DNA of 64,000 nucleotides from Phycisphaerae bacterium (GCA_029260215.1 JAJDDQ010000078.1:64001-128000); one strand, 5' to 3'; shown: positions 18,520 through 28,909, counted from the stretch's first letter. The notes: a model not told the origin generated them from the letters alone. A program made the numbers and translations.

Positions 18520-21500
18520 GATGATTCTCCGAAAATACAGGAATTTTGAACGAGAAAGTCATCCCGCCGAGATCGTTGGCCGTCGCCGTCAGCAGTCCTT
18601 CGTGAGCTTCGATGAGTGTTCGACAGATCGGCAGTCCCATGCCCGTCCCCGTCGCCTTTGTTGTGAAGAACGGCTCAAACGCCTGATTGACGAAATCTTG
18701 GGAAACAGCTTGGCCGTTGTCCTGAATGTCGACTTTCACGAAGCCGTCAGATGTTCGGCGCGTCTGAACGATAAGCAGCCGCGTTTCGCGATCGGCGTGC
18801 AGCATCGATTCGACGGCATTGCGAACGAGATTCTGGATGACCTGTTGAATTTGAAGACTGTCAACGTACACGGAGGGGAGGGCGTCCTCAAAATTCAGAT
18901 GCGTCGTGATCCCGGCTTGCTCTGTTTCCGGTTTCGCGAAGTCGAGGGCTTCGTTGACGATGATGTTGAGGTCGACATTGGTACGTTGCGGCTTTTGCTT
19001 GCGCACAAAAGACCTCATCTGGCGAAGAATCTTGCCGGCACGCTCTGCCTGTTTGGACACCTCTTCCAACGCGGGAAGAATGCCTTCCATGTCGGATCGG
19101 CCGTTCCGAATGCGGCGGACGCTTCCCTGAACATAGTTCACGATGGCTGCCAGCGGCTGGCTCACCTCGTGTGCCATCGCAGCGGCCATTTCCCCCAACA
19201 TGCTGACGCGCGCGACATGCAACAACTCTTCGCGACGAAGGCGCGCCGCTTCTTCAGCACGAACCCGCTCGGAAACATCCTCGACCGTCGTCCACACGAA
19301 TCTGTCCCCGTTGCGCTCCAGGTATCGCCCGGAAACCCTGACCGGAATACAGTGGCCGTCGCGATGAATCAGCTCCTTCTCGAACGGCCCCAGGTAACCA
19401 CTTCGGCTGAGGGTCTCAAGCTGGGCCTGTTCAAACGCGTGAAACCGGGACGGTGTGATATCCCATGAATTCATGTTGAGTGCTTCGGACACTTCCAAAC
19501 CCATGATCTGCGCGAAGGCTGGATTGACGTCAACCAAGGTTCCGTCGTTCCGCCAAAGCGCCAGCCCGGTCGCACAGGAATCGAACAGTGTCCGGTTGTA
19601 TTGCTCGCTTTCACGCAAGGCGTCGGCGGCGCGTTTGCGTTCGGTGATGTCCGTGGATATCCCTCCGATCGCAAAGATTTCGCCGTCATCGTCAAACAAC
19701 GGATACTTGATGGAAATGTACGTATGCTCGCCATCGTTCTGCGCGACAACATCTTCGAATTCGCAGGCCTTGCCGGCATGAAGAACCGCGCGGTCGTTCG
19801 CACGGAACCGGTCGGCACAGTCATGCTCGAACAGGTCGTAATCGGGTTTTCCGAGGACGAATTCCTGACGCTGGTGCAACAAATCCTCAAACTGGCGATT
19901 GATTAGTTGGTACTTTCCTTCAAGGTCTTTCAGATAGATGAGCGCGGTTGTGTTGTCGAGGATCGCCCGAAGTCGCTGCTCGCTGGCGCGGAGCGCCTCG
20001 TCCGTTTGAACGCGATCCGTGATGTCCGTGACCGTGCCGACTTTGCCGGCCAACTCGCCCCAAGTGCCGAATATCGGTGCCGTTTGAACGTGGACCCTGC
20101 GGACGCGCTTCCGTGCATCAATCAATCGAAACGTGATTGACATCTGTCCGACCGAATGTTGGCTGGCTTGAAATCGGCTGGCGGCTAATTCCACGTCATC
20201 CGGATGAACACATTTCAGCCAACCACGGCCAAGAGTTTCCTCAAGAGTCAAGCCGCTCAATCTCAACAGTGGATCGTTCGCAAACGTGTTCAACCCATCG
20301 CTGTCCAAGAGAAACATACCGACAGGGGCGGCCTGACAGATCGAGTGGAGTTTCTGTTCGCTTTGCCTAAGGGCATCTTGCGCCTTGCGCTCCTCGGAGA
20401 CATCAACCATGATCGCGAAGAATCCATCCCCAGGGCCATCCGATCTGACAAGGGGCGTGTAGGTGTATTGCACCTGATGAACGATGCCTTCTGTGTCCAC
20501 AAGGGGCGATTCGAAGCTTCCCTGCTTGCCCGAAAGGGCATCCGCCAAATATCGTTCGTGAACAGCGTCGAATTGCGCACGAAACGGTGTTTCAAACGGC
20601 TGGCCGAGCAGGTCTTCTTGTTGCAAACCGAAGAAACGCTCGTGAGCGGCGTTGCAAAATTGATAGCGCCCGTCGGCATCGACGTGCGCGATCAAAACAG
20701 GCAGCGCGTTGGCCATCACACGCATCCGCTCCTCTTGCTTGCTCGCAGCCTGTTCCGCCCGCTTCTTGTCCGTGACATCTTTGGACAACCCCGCCACGCG
20801 ACAAACTCGACCGCTGTCGTCGCGAATGGGAAACGCGCGGTCGTGAACCCACCGAATCTGGCCGTCGGGCCAGACGATACGATACTCAGCCTCGAACGGC
20901 TGCCCGCCGTTCGTGCTGCGCTCAAACCGATCGACAACCCAGGCTCGATCCTCGGGCAGAACGTTGTAGGACCAGCTCAAAGCGTCTTCGTAAAGCGACT
21001 GCGTACTGTTCCGCCAAACCCTCGAATAACCGGGGCTGACGTAAAGCTCCCTACGCGATCTCCAATCAGTCATCCAAAATGCGTCGTCGCTGCGCTCGGC
21101 CATCTCGCGAAACCATTCCTGAACTTCAGCCAGGGCGGTGTTCGTATTCTCCAGTTGGTCGGACCGGATGGAAACAAGTTCTTCCAGTTTGACGCGGGCG
21201 TTTCTCGCTGCGGTAACGTCGTACACAGCCAACACGCGCACGTTCCGCCCGTCCAGCGGAAGATGCGAAGCGCGGATTTCGGCAAAGACCTCTGCCTCAG
21301 GGCCGCTTACCCGAAACTCCGTCGGGCTGCCCGCCCCCTGATCGATTGCCTGTTTGACGATGGGCTGATCGTGCGCAGCCACGAAACGATCGAACCGCGT
21401 ACCGCAAAGTTCCTGCACGCCGACACCGACCATCGCGGCAAAACTCTGATTCGATTCGATGACGACATGATGGTCGTCGAGCAGGACAACGCCTTCCGGA

Positions 21501-21757
21501 GCATCTTCAAAAAGCGTGCGCAATCGCGCTTCGAGTCGCACGTGTCGCGACACATCCGCACGCGCCCGATCAAGAGACTCGCGAAGACCAGCCACGCTGG
21601 ACGTGAGACGAAGGCGTTGCAACAACAACGCGACACAGATCAACGCGAGGCCGGCGATGACGACGGCAGCCGCGAGTTGGTAATTTAGATGTTGAGGCAA
21701 TGTTTCAAACTCACTATCCGGCTGCGCTTGAGTGACAATGCCACGCCTCCCGCACAA
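18509..21757 (-). CDS. multi-PAS sensor histidine kinase, FixL-like
   Basis: About 1,080 residues. One membrane helix (LAAAVVIAGLALICVALLLQ, about 28-47) is followed by six PAS domains in tandem, each ending in a DITDRxxxxE-type linker. Then come the HisKA dimerisation domain (MAAAMAHEVSQPLAAIVNYV, phospho-His) and an ATPase domain with N-box QNLVRNAVES, DIQDNG and GTGMGLPICRTLI. No obvious haem-binding FixL signature was identified, so the ligand is open. The TTG at 21757 lacks a ribosome site. An ATT at 21736 sits six bases after GGGAGG and could be the true, unusual start. There is no methionine until well into the first PAS domain. Confidence 0.93.
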   Translation of the reverse strand: MCGRRGIVTQAQPDSEFETLPQHLNYQLAAAVVIAGLALICVALLLQRLRLTSSVAGLRESLDRARADVSRHVRLEARLRTLFEDAPEGVVLLDDHHVVIESNQSFAAMVGVGVQELCGTRFDRFVAAHDQPIVKQAIDQGAGSPTEFRVSGPEAEVFAEIRASHLPLDGRNVRVLAVYDVTAARNARVKLEELVSIRSDQLENTNTALAEVQEWFREMAERSDDAFWMTDWRSRRELYVSPGYSRVWRNSTQSLYEDALSWSYNVLPEDRAWVVDRFERSTNGGQPFEAEYRIVWPDGQIRWVHDRAFPIRDDSGRVCRVAGLSKDVTDKKRAEQAASKQEERMRVMANALPVLIAHVDADGRYQFCNAAHERFFGLQQEDLLGQPFETPFRAQFDAVHERYLADALSGKQGSFESPLVDTEGIVHQVQYTYTPLVRSDGPGDGFFAIMVDVSEERKAQDALRQSEQKLHSICQAAPVGMFLLDSDGLNTFANDPLLRLSGLTLEETLGRGWLKCVHPDDVELAASRFQASQHSVGQMSITFRLIDARKRVRRVHVQTAPIFGTWGELAGKVGTVTDITDRVQTDEALRASEQRLRAILDNTTALIYLKDLEGKYQLINRQFEDLLHQRQEFVLGKPDYDLFEHDCADRFRANDRAVLHAGKACEFEDVVAQNDGEHTYISIKYPLFDDDGEIFAIGGISTDITERKRAADALRESEQYNRTLFDSCATGLALWRNDGTLVDVNPAFAQIMGLEVSEALNMNSWDITPSRFHAFEQAQLETLSRSGYLGPFEKELIHRDGHCIPVRVSGRYLERNGDRFVWTTVEDVSERVRAEEAARLRREELLHVARVSMLGEMAAAMAHEVSQPLAAIVNYVQGSVRRIRNGRSDMEGILPALEEVSKQAERAGKILRQMRSFVRKQKPQRTNVDLNIIVNEALDFAKPETEQAGITTHLNFEDALPSVYVDSLQIQQVIQNLVRNAVESMLHADRETRLLIVQTRRTSDGFVKVDIQDNGQAVSQDFVNQAFEPFFTTKATGTGMGLPICRTLIEAHEGLLTATANDLGGMTFSFKIPVFSENHRAM

Positions 21758-22260
21758 CCAGCGACACGATGCGCCTACAACTCAGCCGCGCACGACCAAG
21801 CCGACCCACGCAATACCGAGTCGCTCATGACTTCCGAAGGTTGGCACCCTTGCATGAACAATCTTTCAGCTTTTGCTTGAAGCTCCGATCCAACAGTCGC
21901 ATGTTACCCGCAACGTCCGAGAAATCGAAAAAATCATTTTTCGGTCGTCAATCGCGACAATCATTTACAAAATCATTGGATTCTGGCCTCTCCCGGCATC
22001 TGCACGTAGTAGCTCAGCTTACCACCGGCTGGATGCGACGTGATTGGGCGAGCAAGTTTGCCGAGCATAAGTGGTTGCGTTCTTGTGGTACGGTTGGTGT
22101 TCTTGTTTCCTGGGCGTAAACCACACGGCACCCGTGACTTTACGCTTCAAAGCGACGGTGTAAGAGAATCGGATTCCACAAAGAGCCTCATTTTTGGTAA
22201 GATAGCGAGGGTTCAGCCCGCTGGTGGTGGTCGCAGAATCCCTTGGCCGGAGACAATCCA
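21758..22260 (+). other. divergent intergenic region, 503 bp, no gene seen
   Basis: This region separates the sensor kinase from the metzincin exoprotein and carries upstream signals for both. It contains an AT-rich patch with a small palindrome GAAAAAATCATTTTTC (about 21930-21945), which could be an operator. A weak promoter, TTCCAC (22174-22179) with TAAGAT (22198-22203), faces the plus-strand gene. Short frames here have no recognisable domains. Confidence 0.4.
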
Positions 22261-25200
22261 TTGAATCGATTCCCAGGACGGATTTTCAAAGTCCTCGCGT
22301 TCGCGGTGTGTGTTGCGTTCCTGAGTCCGCGCGACGTAGCCGCGTTGGATCTTGAGATCGAGTCGATTCAAATCAACCAGGTGATTCAATTGGGCGACAC
22401 GACGCTGATCGGTGGCAGGCCGACGCTGGTGCGCGTCACGATCGATACGAACGGAGCCAACGTGGCGGGCGTGGACGCAATTCTCCGCGTGATCGTCAAC
22501 GGCGAGCCAACGGCTGACTCCCCGATGAATTCCATCAACGGGCCAATCACGGCGGCGACGAACCCCGTCCTGAGCGACGAAAACGATACAATCAACTTTT
22601 TCATGATCCCGCCCGCCTCCGGCGATGTCGATCTCATCGTCGAAGTGAACCCCGCAGGCCCTGGGCGGATCGAGGAAACCGATTTCGATAACAATCTCGC
22701 GGTCGAGGCCAACGCGTTTTTTGAATGTCGCAAGACGCTGGAGTTGGTGCATGTCCCGATCGACTATCGGCCTAGCGGAGGCAACACGCCCAACTTGCCG
22801 CCCGAGCAGCTCATCAACTCCAAGGTCGGTGCCGGCTTCGTACGTGCCATCTTCCCAGCCCCGGATTGGAACTACCACGAGTATCCCATGCCGCCTCTAT
22901 TGTTCACGGCGAACATCAACTTTCAGAGTTCCTCGCTTCTGAACCAATTGTCGGAAATTCGCACGATGACCATTCCCGGTCAGGGGTTTCCCAGGCCGAA
23001 CTACATCTTTGGCTGGCTGCCGGGTAACCCGTTCAACGGCAACGGTCAGGCCAACGGGCTTCCCGGTGATGCCGCGTTCGGGAATACGAGTTTGTCCCGT
23101 TTCCAGCGTACTTTCGCGCACGAACTCGGACACCTGTTCGGATTGTTTCATGTGTTCAGCACGATCGGCGCCGTCGGCATCGACGTGGAAGAAGAACTTG
23201 CGGTGCCCTTGGATCTGGAGCGTGTGAAAGACGACGGCCTGTTCACGATCATGGTCGCGGGATTGCAAACGCCGTCCGCCTGGATTGATTCGGACGACTA
23301 CGAATTCGTCGCGTCTCGGAACATTCTTCAGTGTTCGCCCGCGCCGGAATCCGTCGAGCCGATGCTGTTCGTGACGGGCATTGTCAACAACGAAACAGGC
23401 CAGGTGTCGCTGGGTAAGATCGTCGAAGCTCCGCCACAGTCTCCCTCATCCGGTGACGCGGACGCGAATCTTGCGATCGAAGCCTTTGACTCGTTGTCGG
23501 TGGACGCGCCGGTCATGCATCGCGTGGCCGTCAATTCAAAAAGTGCGGCTGACCGGTGCGACGCGCCCAACGAGGTGTATGAAACTTCCCCGTTGCGAGC
23601 TTTGATTCCCACGCGCGTCGGTGTCGCACGCAAGAAAGTGCAACGTATTGTGATTCGCGATGTGGACACCGGGGCAATGCTGGCTGAACGAAAACGTTCG
23701 CCGAACGCGCCGCAGATTCATTTGCCGTCGCCGAACGCCACCGGCGTAATCGATCGGCCTACGCGCATCCAGTGGTCCGGGACCGATGCGGACGGCGACG
23801 ATCTGATCTACTCGCTCCTGTACAGTCACGACAACGGCGAGAGTTGGTATGTACTCGGTGTCGATTTGCGTCAAACCTACTTCGACGTCGATCCCTCCCG
23901 GATTGCGGGCAGCCGCATTGGCAAAGGGCGACTTCGTCTGGTTGCGACCGACGGCATGAACACGACCGTCGCGGAAGTGGGGCTGCTCACGTTGGGCGAG
24001 GGATCGCCGCCGGCGGTGGAATTGCTCTATCCCAACGACGGTGACACCTTTTTCGCGTTGACGCCGATCCTCTTCCACGGAACCAACTGGGACATGGAGG
24101 ATTTGCAACTCGGTGACGAGCTGATGGAGTGGTCGTCCGACGTTGAAGGAGTTTTCGCGCACGGCAGACTGACGCAATTCGATTTGCTCGACCCGGGTGA
24201 GCACACCCTCACATTGTCCGTCGAGGATGACGACGGCATGATCGGGAGTGAATCGATCACGATCACCATCGTCGATCGCAACGTCGATCAGGGCGATTGC
24301 AACACCAACGGATTCGGAGACATCGACGACATCCTGACGGGCTTCAGTGACGACTGCAATCGCAACCGCATTCCCGACGAGTGCGACATCGCCGACGGTA
24401 TCTTGACCGATTTCAACAACCAGGGCGGGGCTGACACGTGCGAAGGCCTGGGCGATTTCGATTCGGACGGCGATCGCGACGTGCACGACTTCGCGTCGTT
24501 CGTGGATTGCGTGACCGGCCCGAACGTAACAGCCCCGGTGGAATGCCAACCGGCTGACATCGACGGCGACGGCGATGTTGACTTCTCAGACTACGGATTC
24601 TTCAGCCGACTGACCGGCGGGCTTTGCGGTGTGACCATCGTGGCGGAACCGGTCAACTTAGCTGTGTGCAACAGCGGCACGGCGGTGTTTTCGATCGGCG
24701 CACTGGGAGACGACCTGCGCTTTCAGTGGCTGTTCAACGGTGAAGCCATCAACGGCGCGACGGATTCTGAATTTGTCTTGAACAACGTCAACAGCGGCGA
24801 CAAGGGCGCGTATTCCGTCGTCATTTTCAACACGTGTGACGCGAAGATATCAGCCCCCGCGAGCCTGTCGGTCGCGGAACCCCCGAGCTTCACGCAGCAG
24901 CCGCAAAGTCAACTCGTCTGCCCCGGAAATGACGTGATGTTCACCGTCGCAGCTCAGGGGGCAGAACCGTTGACCTATCAATGGCAACGCAGCGGCGTGT
25001 CACTGCCCGGAGAAACCGGCACCACGCTGACCATCGGATCAGTCGGGGAGCCGGACATCGGCGTCTACCGCTGCATCGTTACGGACGCGTGCCCAAGCAG
25101 CACGACATCCAACCAGGGCGTGCTGCAATTGGATCCCCCCGTCGTGTTCACACTTCATCCGCAGACCACCGAAGCCTGCGTGGGCGGCTTCCTGTTCCTG

Positions 25201-25395
25201 TCCGCAGGTGCCGACGGTGCCGACAGCTTCCAGTGGTTCAAGGACGGCGTCGCGATTCCGGGGCAAGACAACACGGTTTTGTTCCTGAACAACATCTCAG
25301 CCGACGCCGCCGGAAAATATCACGCCGCCGGGATCGGCCCCTGCGGGACCGTTAGTTCGGATGTTGCGGTTGTGACGGTAAGCGACTGTGGGTAG
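22261..25395 (+). CDS. secreted metzincin-like protease with Ig and dockerin modules
   Basis: A 1,044-residue exoprotein. The TTG at 22261 is chosen because GGAGA lies 8 bases upstream and a signal peptide follows directly (MNRFPGRIFKVLAFAVCVAF). Order: a CARDB-like adhesion domain (about 30-150), a zinc-protease region with HELGHLFGLFH starting near residue 287 (HExxHxxGxxH), an Ig/FN-like region (about 480-650), DCNRNRIPDECDIADG, a dockerin-like pair (DFDSDGDRDVHDF, DIDGDGDVDFSDY), then three Ig-like repeats with the pattern FQWxxxGxxIxGxT to the end. The protein is probably a surface or extracellular peptidase. The downstream Met-turn was not confidently located, so activity is inferred from the zinc motif. 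Confidence 0.85.
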   Translation: MNRFPGRIFKVLAFAVCVAFLSPRDVAALDLEIESIQINQVIQLGDTTLIGGRPTLVRVTIDTNGANVAGVDAILRVIVNGEPTADSPMNSINGPITAATNPVLSDENDTINFFMIPPASGDVDLIVEVNPAGPGRIEETDFDNNLAVEANAFFECRKTLELVHVPIDYRPSGGNTPNLPPEQLINSKVGAGFVRAIFPAPDWNYHEYPMPPLLFTANINFQSSSLLNQLSEIRTMTIPGQGFPRPNYIFGWLPGNPFNGNGQANGLPGDAAFGNTSLSRFQRTFAHELGHLFGLFHVFSTIGAVGIDVEEELAVPLDLERVKDDGLFTIMVAGLQTPSAWIDSDDYEFVASRNILQCSPAPESVEPMLFVTGIVNNETGQVSLGKIVEAPPQSPSSGDADANLAIEAFDSLSVDAPVMHRVAVNSKSAADRCDAPNEVYETSPLRALIPTRVGVARKKVQRIVIRDVDTGAMLAERKRSPNAPQIHLPSPNATGVIDRPTRIQWSGTDADGDDLIYSLLYSHDNGESWYVLGVDLRQTYFDVDPSRIAGSRIGKGRLRLVATDGMNTTVAEVGLLTLGEGSPPAVELLYPNDGDTFFALTPILFHGTNWDMEDLQLGDELMEWSSDVEGVFAHGRLTQFDLLDPGEHTLTLSVEDDDGMIGSESITITIVDRNVDQGDCNTNGFGDIDDILTGFSDDCNRNRIPDECDIADGILTDFNNQGGADTCEGLGDFDSDGDRDVHDFASFVDCVTGPNVTAPVECQPADIDGDGDVDFSDYGFFSRLTGGLCGVTIVAEPVNLAVCNSGTAVFSIGALGDDLRFQWLFNGEAINGATDSEFVLNNVNSGDKGAYSVVIFNTCDAKISAPASLSVAEPPSFTQQPQSQLVCPGNDVMFTVAAQGAEPLTYQWQRSGVSLPGETGTTLTIGSVGEPDIGVYRCIVTDACPSSTTSNQGVLQLDPPVVFTLHPQTTEACVGGFLFLSAGADGADSFQWFKDGVAIPGQDNTVLFLNNISADAAGKYHAAGIGPCGTVSSDVAVVTVSDCG

Positions 25396-25596
25396 TTGTC
25401 GGGAAAAACTACCGAGCGAAAATTACGCGTTCCATTTGCATCCTGCCCGTTTTTATCGAACACTATGGTTGGCATGTTTCGCCGGGCATCGCTCTGTTTT
25501 GGCGTAGATCGAACTCGCTTCCGCCGAATCACTGAAAACACCGTATTGGTCCGGGGACACGTCGTTCGTAGGGCTTTTGCGACTGGGTGCTCGCTT

Positions 25597-27849
25597 GTGA
25601 CCGCAAATGACGAAACACAGGAATCCGTTCCGCGCAAACCAGCGCCCGACGCCACGATGACCGTGGACACGTCGTCGCGCGCCCGCGTCATCGACCCCAC
25701 AGCACACTATCCTCGAATCGAGGGCTACAAAATCCTGGGCGTACTGGGCCAAGGCGGGATGGGCATTGTCTATCGGGCGGTGCAGACGACGCTCAACCGC
25801 GATGTCGCCTTGAAAGTGCTGCCGATGATGATCGGCAGTTCGAGTCCGGATGCGGTCGCGCGTTTCCGCCGAGAGGCCACCGCAGCCGCAAGACTGCACC
25901 ACACCCACATCGTTCCAATCTACGATTTCGGTGAATCGGAAGATGCCTACTACTACGCGATGGAACTGATTACTGGGCAGCCGTTGAGTTCGATGGCCAG
26001 CTACCTCGCGGAGCAGGACGCGACGATGGCGACATCGGTTCGGTTCGTCGAAATTGTTCGGTCCGCGCTGTCCACGCCTTCGGTTCGTCTGGCGATTGAT
26101 TCGGGTGAAGAGCCGACGAACTTTCAACCGCCCGAGGGCATCGTGACCGCCCTTGATGGCCGCGGGCGCGTTTACTACCGCCAAATCGCGAGCTGGATCG
26201 CAGACGTAGCCGATGCGCTGCACTATGCGCATGGCCAAGGCATTATTCATCGCGACATCAAACCCGCCAACCTGATTCTCTCGATTGACGGCCGCATCAT
26301 GGTGGCCGACTTCGGGCTGGCCAAGAGCTCGGAAGATCGGTCGATCACAATGACCGGGTCCGTCATGGGCACGCTGCGCTACATGAGTCCCGAGCAAGCC
26401 ATGGCGAGGCGTGTGGATGTCGATCACCGCACGGATATCTACTCGCTGGGTGCAACCCTGTACGAGTTGCTGACGCTTCGTCCGATCTTCGGCGGGACGG
26501 ATGAACGGCAACTGCTGAGCAGTGTAATCAGCGAAGACCCGCTGCCGCCGCGTCGCATTTCAATGGGTATTCCGCCGGAATTGGCCACGATCTGCCTCAA
26601 AGCGCTCGAGAAATCGGCAAACGATCGGTATCAGAACGCTCGCGTATTCAGCGAGGACTTGCACCGATTCATCAACGATCAGCCGATCGTCGCCAAGGCA
26701 CCGTCGATACCCCAGCGCATTTTCAAGTACGTCAGGCGACACAAAGCCCCTGTTCTCGCGGTAACCGCCACCGTTCTCATGCTTGTTTCAGCGAGTCTCC
26801 TTGTTCGCAAGATTTATCGCGACCGGCGCGCGGAGGTCGTGCGGTGGATCAAACTCGGCACCGATTTGACCGAGAAGCACAAATGGGCGGAAGCGGAGAC
26901 GAATTACGCAAAGGCTGTCGAACGTGAACCGCGAAACGCCGAAGCGCTATTTCAGTGGGCACGTACCAAGAAGGAGACAGCCAACGCCGAGGACGATCGC
27001 GATGCCCGCCGCATCATATTGGAGGAGGCGGACAGGCTGTGTCGCCAAGCGCTTGCCGTCAGCCCCGAAGATCGCAGGGCGCTGAATGTTCACGGCGTTA
27101 TCCTGAAGAAGCTTGGACGATTCGATGAAGCCATCGCAGTCTACGAGCGGCTACTTGAGCATCATGAGGAATATTACGCTCCGTGGGTGAACCTGGGCAC
27201 GACCTACGCGCTGATGCACGATTTCGAACAGGCTGAAGACCACCTGCGACGGGCTGTGGAATTGTCGCAGAAGGAGAAATACCAAATAAGCGAACACCGT
27301 CCATACACCGCTCAAGCGTGGCGCAATCTTGCAGCCTTGCAGTTTTTTCTGGGCGACTCGGAGGCCACCGCGAACGTCGATCGCGCGTTGGAGTTGTATG
27401 ACGAAGACGTAGCCTCCCTGGTACTACGGGCGATGATCCGCATGAAGTCCACCGATCCACTCGTTCTGGAGGAAGCCCTCGACGACGCCAAGTTCGCGAA
27501 TCGTGAAGCCGGCGAAGACGATGCCAACCCGCGTGCCAAGCGGGTTCTTGCGATGGCCTACCTCAAAAATGAAAAGTTCAAACAGTGCATACGTCAGGCC
27601 GACTCAGCCGTCGCGTTGGGGGATATGACCGCCGTGAACGAACTGATACAGGCCAACGCGCTCCGCAAACTTGGTCGTAACGCCGCCGCAAACGAGCGCG
27701 TGGCACTCGCCCGGTCGCACTGGCCGGCAGAGCTGACCGATCGTGACGGATTTGTCGTAACCGGCGATAAGGGCGAGCTTTGGATCGAGTCAGCCTCCAT
27801 ACTTTTCGACCTGCTCGAAGCAGCCTCTGCCCCCGAAACCGTCGATTGA
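25597..27849 (+). CDS. Ser/Thr protein kinase with TPR repeats
   Basis: About 750 residues. The kinase domain (about 45-340) has the glycine loop GQGGMGIVYRA, VALKVL, HRDIKPANLIL with the catalytic Asp, DFGLAK, GTLRYMSPEQA and a DIYSLGATLYELL helix, so it should be active and of the RD type. A membrane helix (APVLAVTATVLMLVSASLLV) separates it from an external part built of TPR repeats (AEAETNYAKAVEREPRNAEA, DEAIAVYERLLEHHEEYYAP and others). Kinase-TM-TPR proteins are common in planctomycetes; the partner and signal are unknown. The start is uncertain: the GTG at 25597 leaves a short T/P-rich leader, while ATGs at 25465 and 25474 add residues with little family character. Confidence 0.88.
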   Translation: MTANDETQESVPRKPAPDATMTVDTSSRARVIDPTAHYPRIEGYKILGVLGQGGMGIVYRAVQTTLNRDVALKVLPMMIGSSSPDAVARFRREATAAARLHHTHIVPIYDFGESEDAYYYAMELITGQPLSSMASYLAEQDATMATSVRFVEIVRSALSTPSVRLAIDSGEEPTNFQPPEGIVTALDGRGRVYYRQIASWIADVADALHYAHGQGIIHRDIKPANLILSIDGRIMVADFGLAKSSEDRSITMTGSVMGTLRYMSPEQAMARRVDVDHRTDIYSLGATLYELLTLRPIFGGTDERQLLSSVISEDPLPPRRISMGIPPELATICLKALEKSANDRYQNARVFSEDLHRFINDQPIVAKAPSIPQRIFKYVRRHKAPVLAVTATVLMLVSASLLVRKIYRDRRAEVVRWIKLGTDLTEKHKWAEAETNYAKAVEREPRNAEALFQWARTKKETANAEDDRDARRIILEEADRLCRQALAVSPEDRRALNVHGVILKKLGRFDEAIAVYERLLEHHEEYYAPWVNLGTTYALMHDFEQAEDHLRRAVELSQKEKYQISEHRPYTAQAWRNLAALQFFLGDSEATANVDRALELYDEDVASLVLRAMIRMKSTDPLVLEEALDDAKFANREAGEDDANPRAKRVLAMAYLKNEKFKQCIRQADSAVALGDMTAVNELIQANALRKLGRNAAANERVALARSHWPAELTDRDGFVVTGDKGELWIESASILFDLLEAASAPETVD

Positions 27850-28157
27850 ACCCCCTGAATCTGCTGAAAACCGCACTCCAGACGCAGAAAGTCCGAAAAA
27901 CTTGCGATAAACGGGCTTGAATCGCCGGGGCGCTTTCGCTACCCTGCTACTGGACTTGGGAGTCCACTGGATTTTGAGAGGGAGCATTCGCGCGGTTTCT
28001 GACCGTTGCGGGGCTTCCTTTTGTTGTTGGCGGCGATGGTCGAAGTCGCGGCTGACACGCTGAATCGAAACTGAGAGAGAGTGATCGGTTTACCCTTACG
28101 GGAGACGGTCTCTCTCTTTTTTTGTGCCAATTGGGTCAAGACGAAGGGACGGCGGGC
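27850..28157 (+). other. leader region of the PEP-CTERM gene, with hairpins
   Basis: No gene seen. TTGAAT followed after 17 bases by TACCCT (about 27918-27946) is a possible promoter. CTGGACTTGGGAGTCCACTGG nearby can fold into a small hairpin. A terminator-like hairpin at 28074-28124 lies just before the gene. If the promoter is real, the leader is about 200 bases and has an intrinsic terminator inside it. Otherwise the hairpin ends the upstream kinase transcript. Confidence 0.4.
28074..28124 (+). terminator. terminator-like hairpin 34 bases before the PEP-CTERM gene
   Basis: AGAGAGAG (28074-28081) pairs with CTCTCTCT (28110-28117), with a weaker inner pairing CCC/GGG, and is followed by a run of seven T. 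It has the form of an intrinsic terminator and may act either on the upstream kinase transcript or as an attenuator. Confidence 0.65.
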
Positions 28158-28880
28158 ATGTATTTGCGACGGGCATTGTTGGCGGGGGGCGTGTTGATGG
28201 CTTGCGGGCTGACCGCGTCTGCCGATCAGATCGGTACGTTTGGCCTCATCCAGATCGGTTGGGGCGACGGCGAAGTCTGGCAGTCGGACCGATCGACGCT
28301 CGGTGAGATTACGCAGTTTGGCGACGGGGCGTACCAAGTCGAAGGCACTTACTCCCAAGGCGAGTGGGTGGCGGAATGGCTGCTCGATGTCGGCGGAGCG
28401 GCTGGCGTGTCGAGCAACGTTTCGGTGACGAGTACCGTAGCCTCGACGGAGACGTTCGACTTCACGGTGTTCATCAACTCGCCGGTCGCGTTTGACGGCC
28501 CGACACAGTTGGACGGTTCCGTCTCCGTCAACGTGTCGGACAATGTGTTGCAGGGAGCACCCGGCGCGACGGTTTCCGCACCGCAGGGTGGTGCATCCTA
28601 CCGTGCGATCATCGGGGATAACGTCGTCGGCACGCTGCTTGACGATCCGTTCTCCCTCATGGCTGGTGCAGCCCAGACGAACTCAGCCGGGCCGCATTCT
28701 TTTTCCGATAGCAACGGTCCTGCCCTGGCTCTGGGTGATGCGGTCGCGATCAGGCACGAATTTCAGTTGACCGGATTCGACATCGCGCAATTCGCGGGAA
28801 CGTTCACAATCGTTCCCGAGCCTGCTACGGCTGCGATTCTCCTGGTCGGTGTTGGCTCGCTGCTTCGCCGACGGCGATAG
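28158..28880 (+). CDS. PEP-CTERM sorted exoprotein
   Basis: A 240-residue secreted protein with an N-terminal signal peptide (LRRALLAGGVLMACGLTASA) and a C-terminal PEP-CTERM signal: VPEPATAAILLVGVG, then a LLRRRR basic tail. An exosortase would cut near Pro-Glu-Pro, as in planctomycetes and biofilm-forming proteobacteria. The central part is beta-rich and Ser/Thr-rich with no recognised domain. The ATG at 28158 follows GACGGCGGGC. A terminator follows the stop codon. No exosortase gene lies in the window. Probable cell-surface or extracellular-matrix role. Confidence 0.9.
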   Translation: MYLRRALLAGGVLMACGLTASADQIGTFGLIQIGWGDGEVWQSDRSTLGEITQFGDGAYQVEGTYSQGEWVAEWLLDVGGAAGVSSNVSVTSTVASTETFDFTVFINSPVAFDGPTQLDGSVSVNVSDNVLQGAPGATVSAPQGGASYRAIIGDNVVGTLLDDPFSLMAGAAQTNSAGPHSFSDSNGPALALGDAVAIRHEFQLTGFDIAQFAGTFTIVPEPATAAILLVGVGSLLRRRR

Positions 28881-28909
28881 AGTCGTTCGAATCTGTAATT
28901 GAGTCTTCG

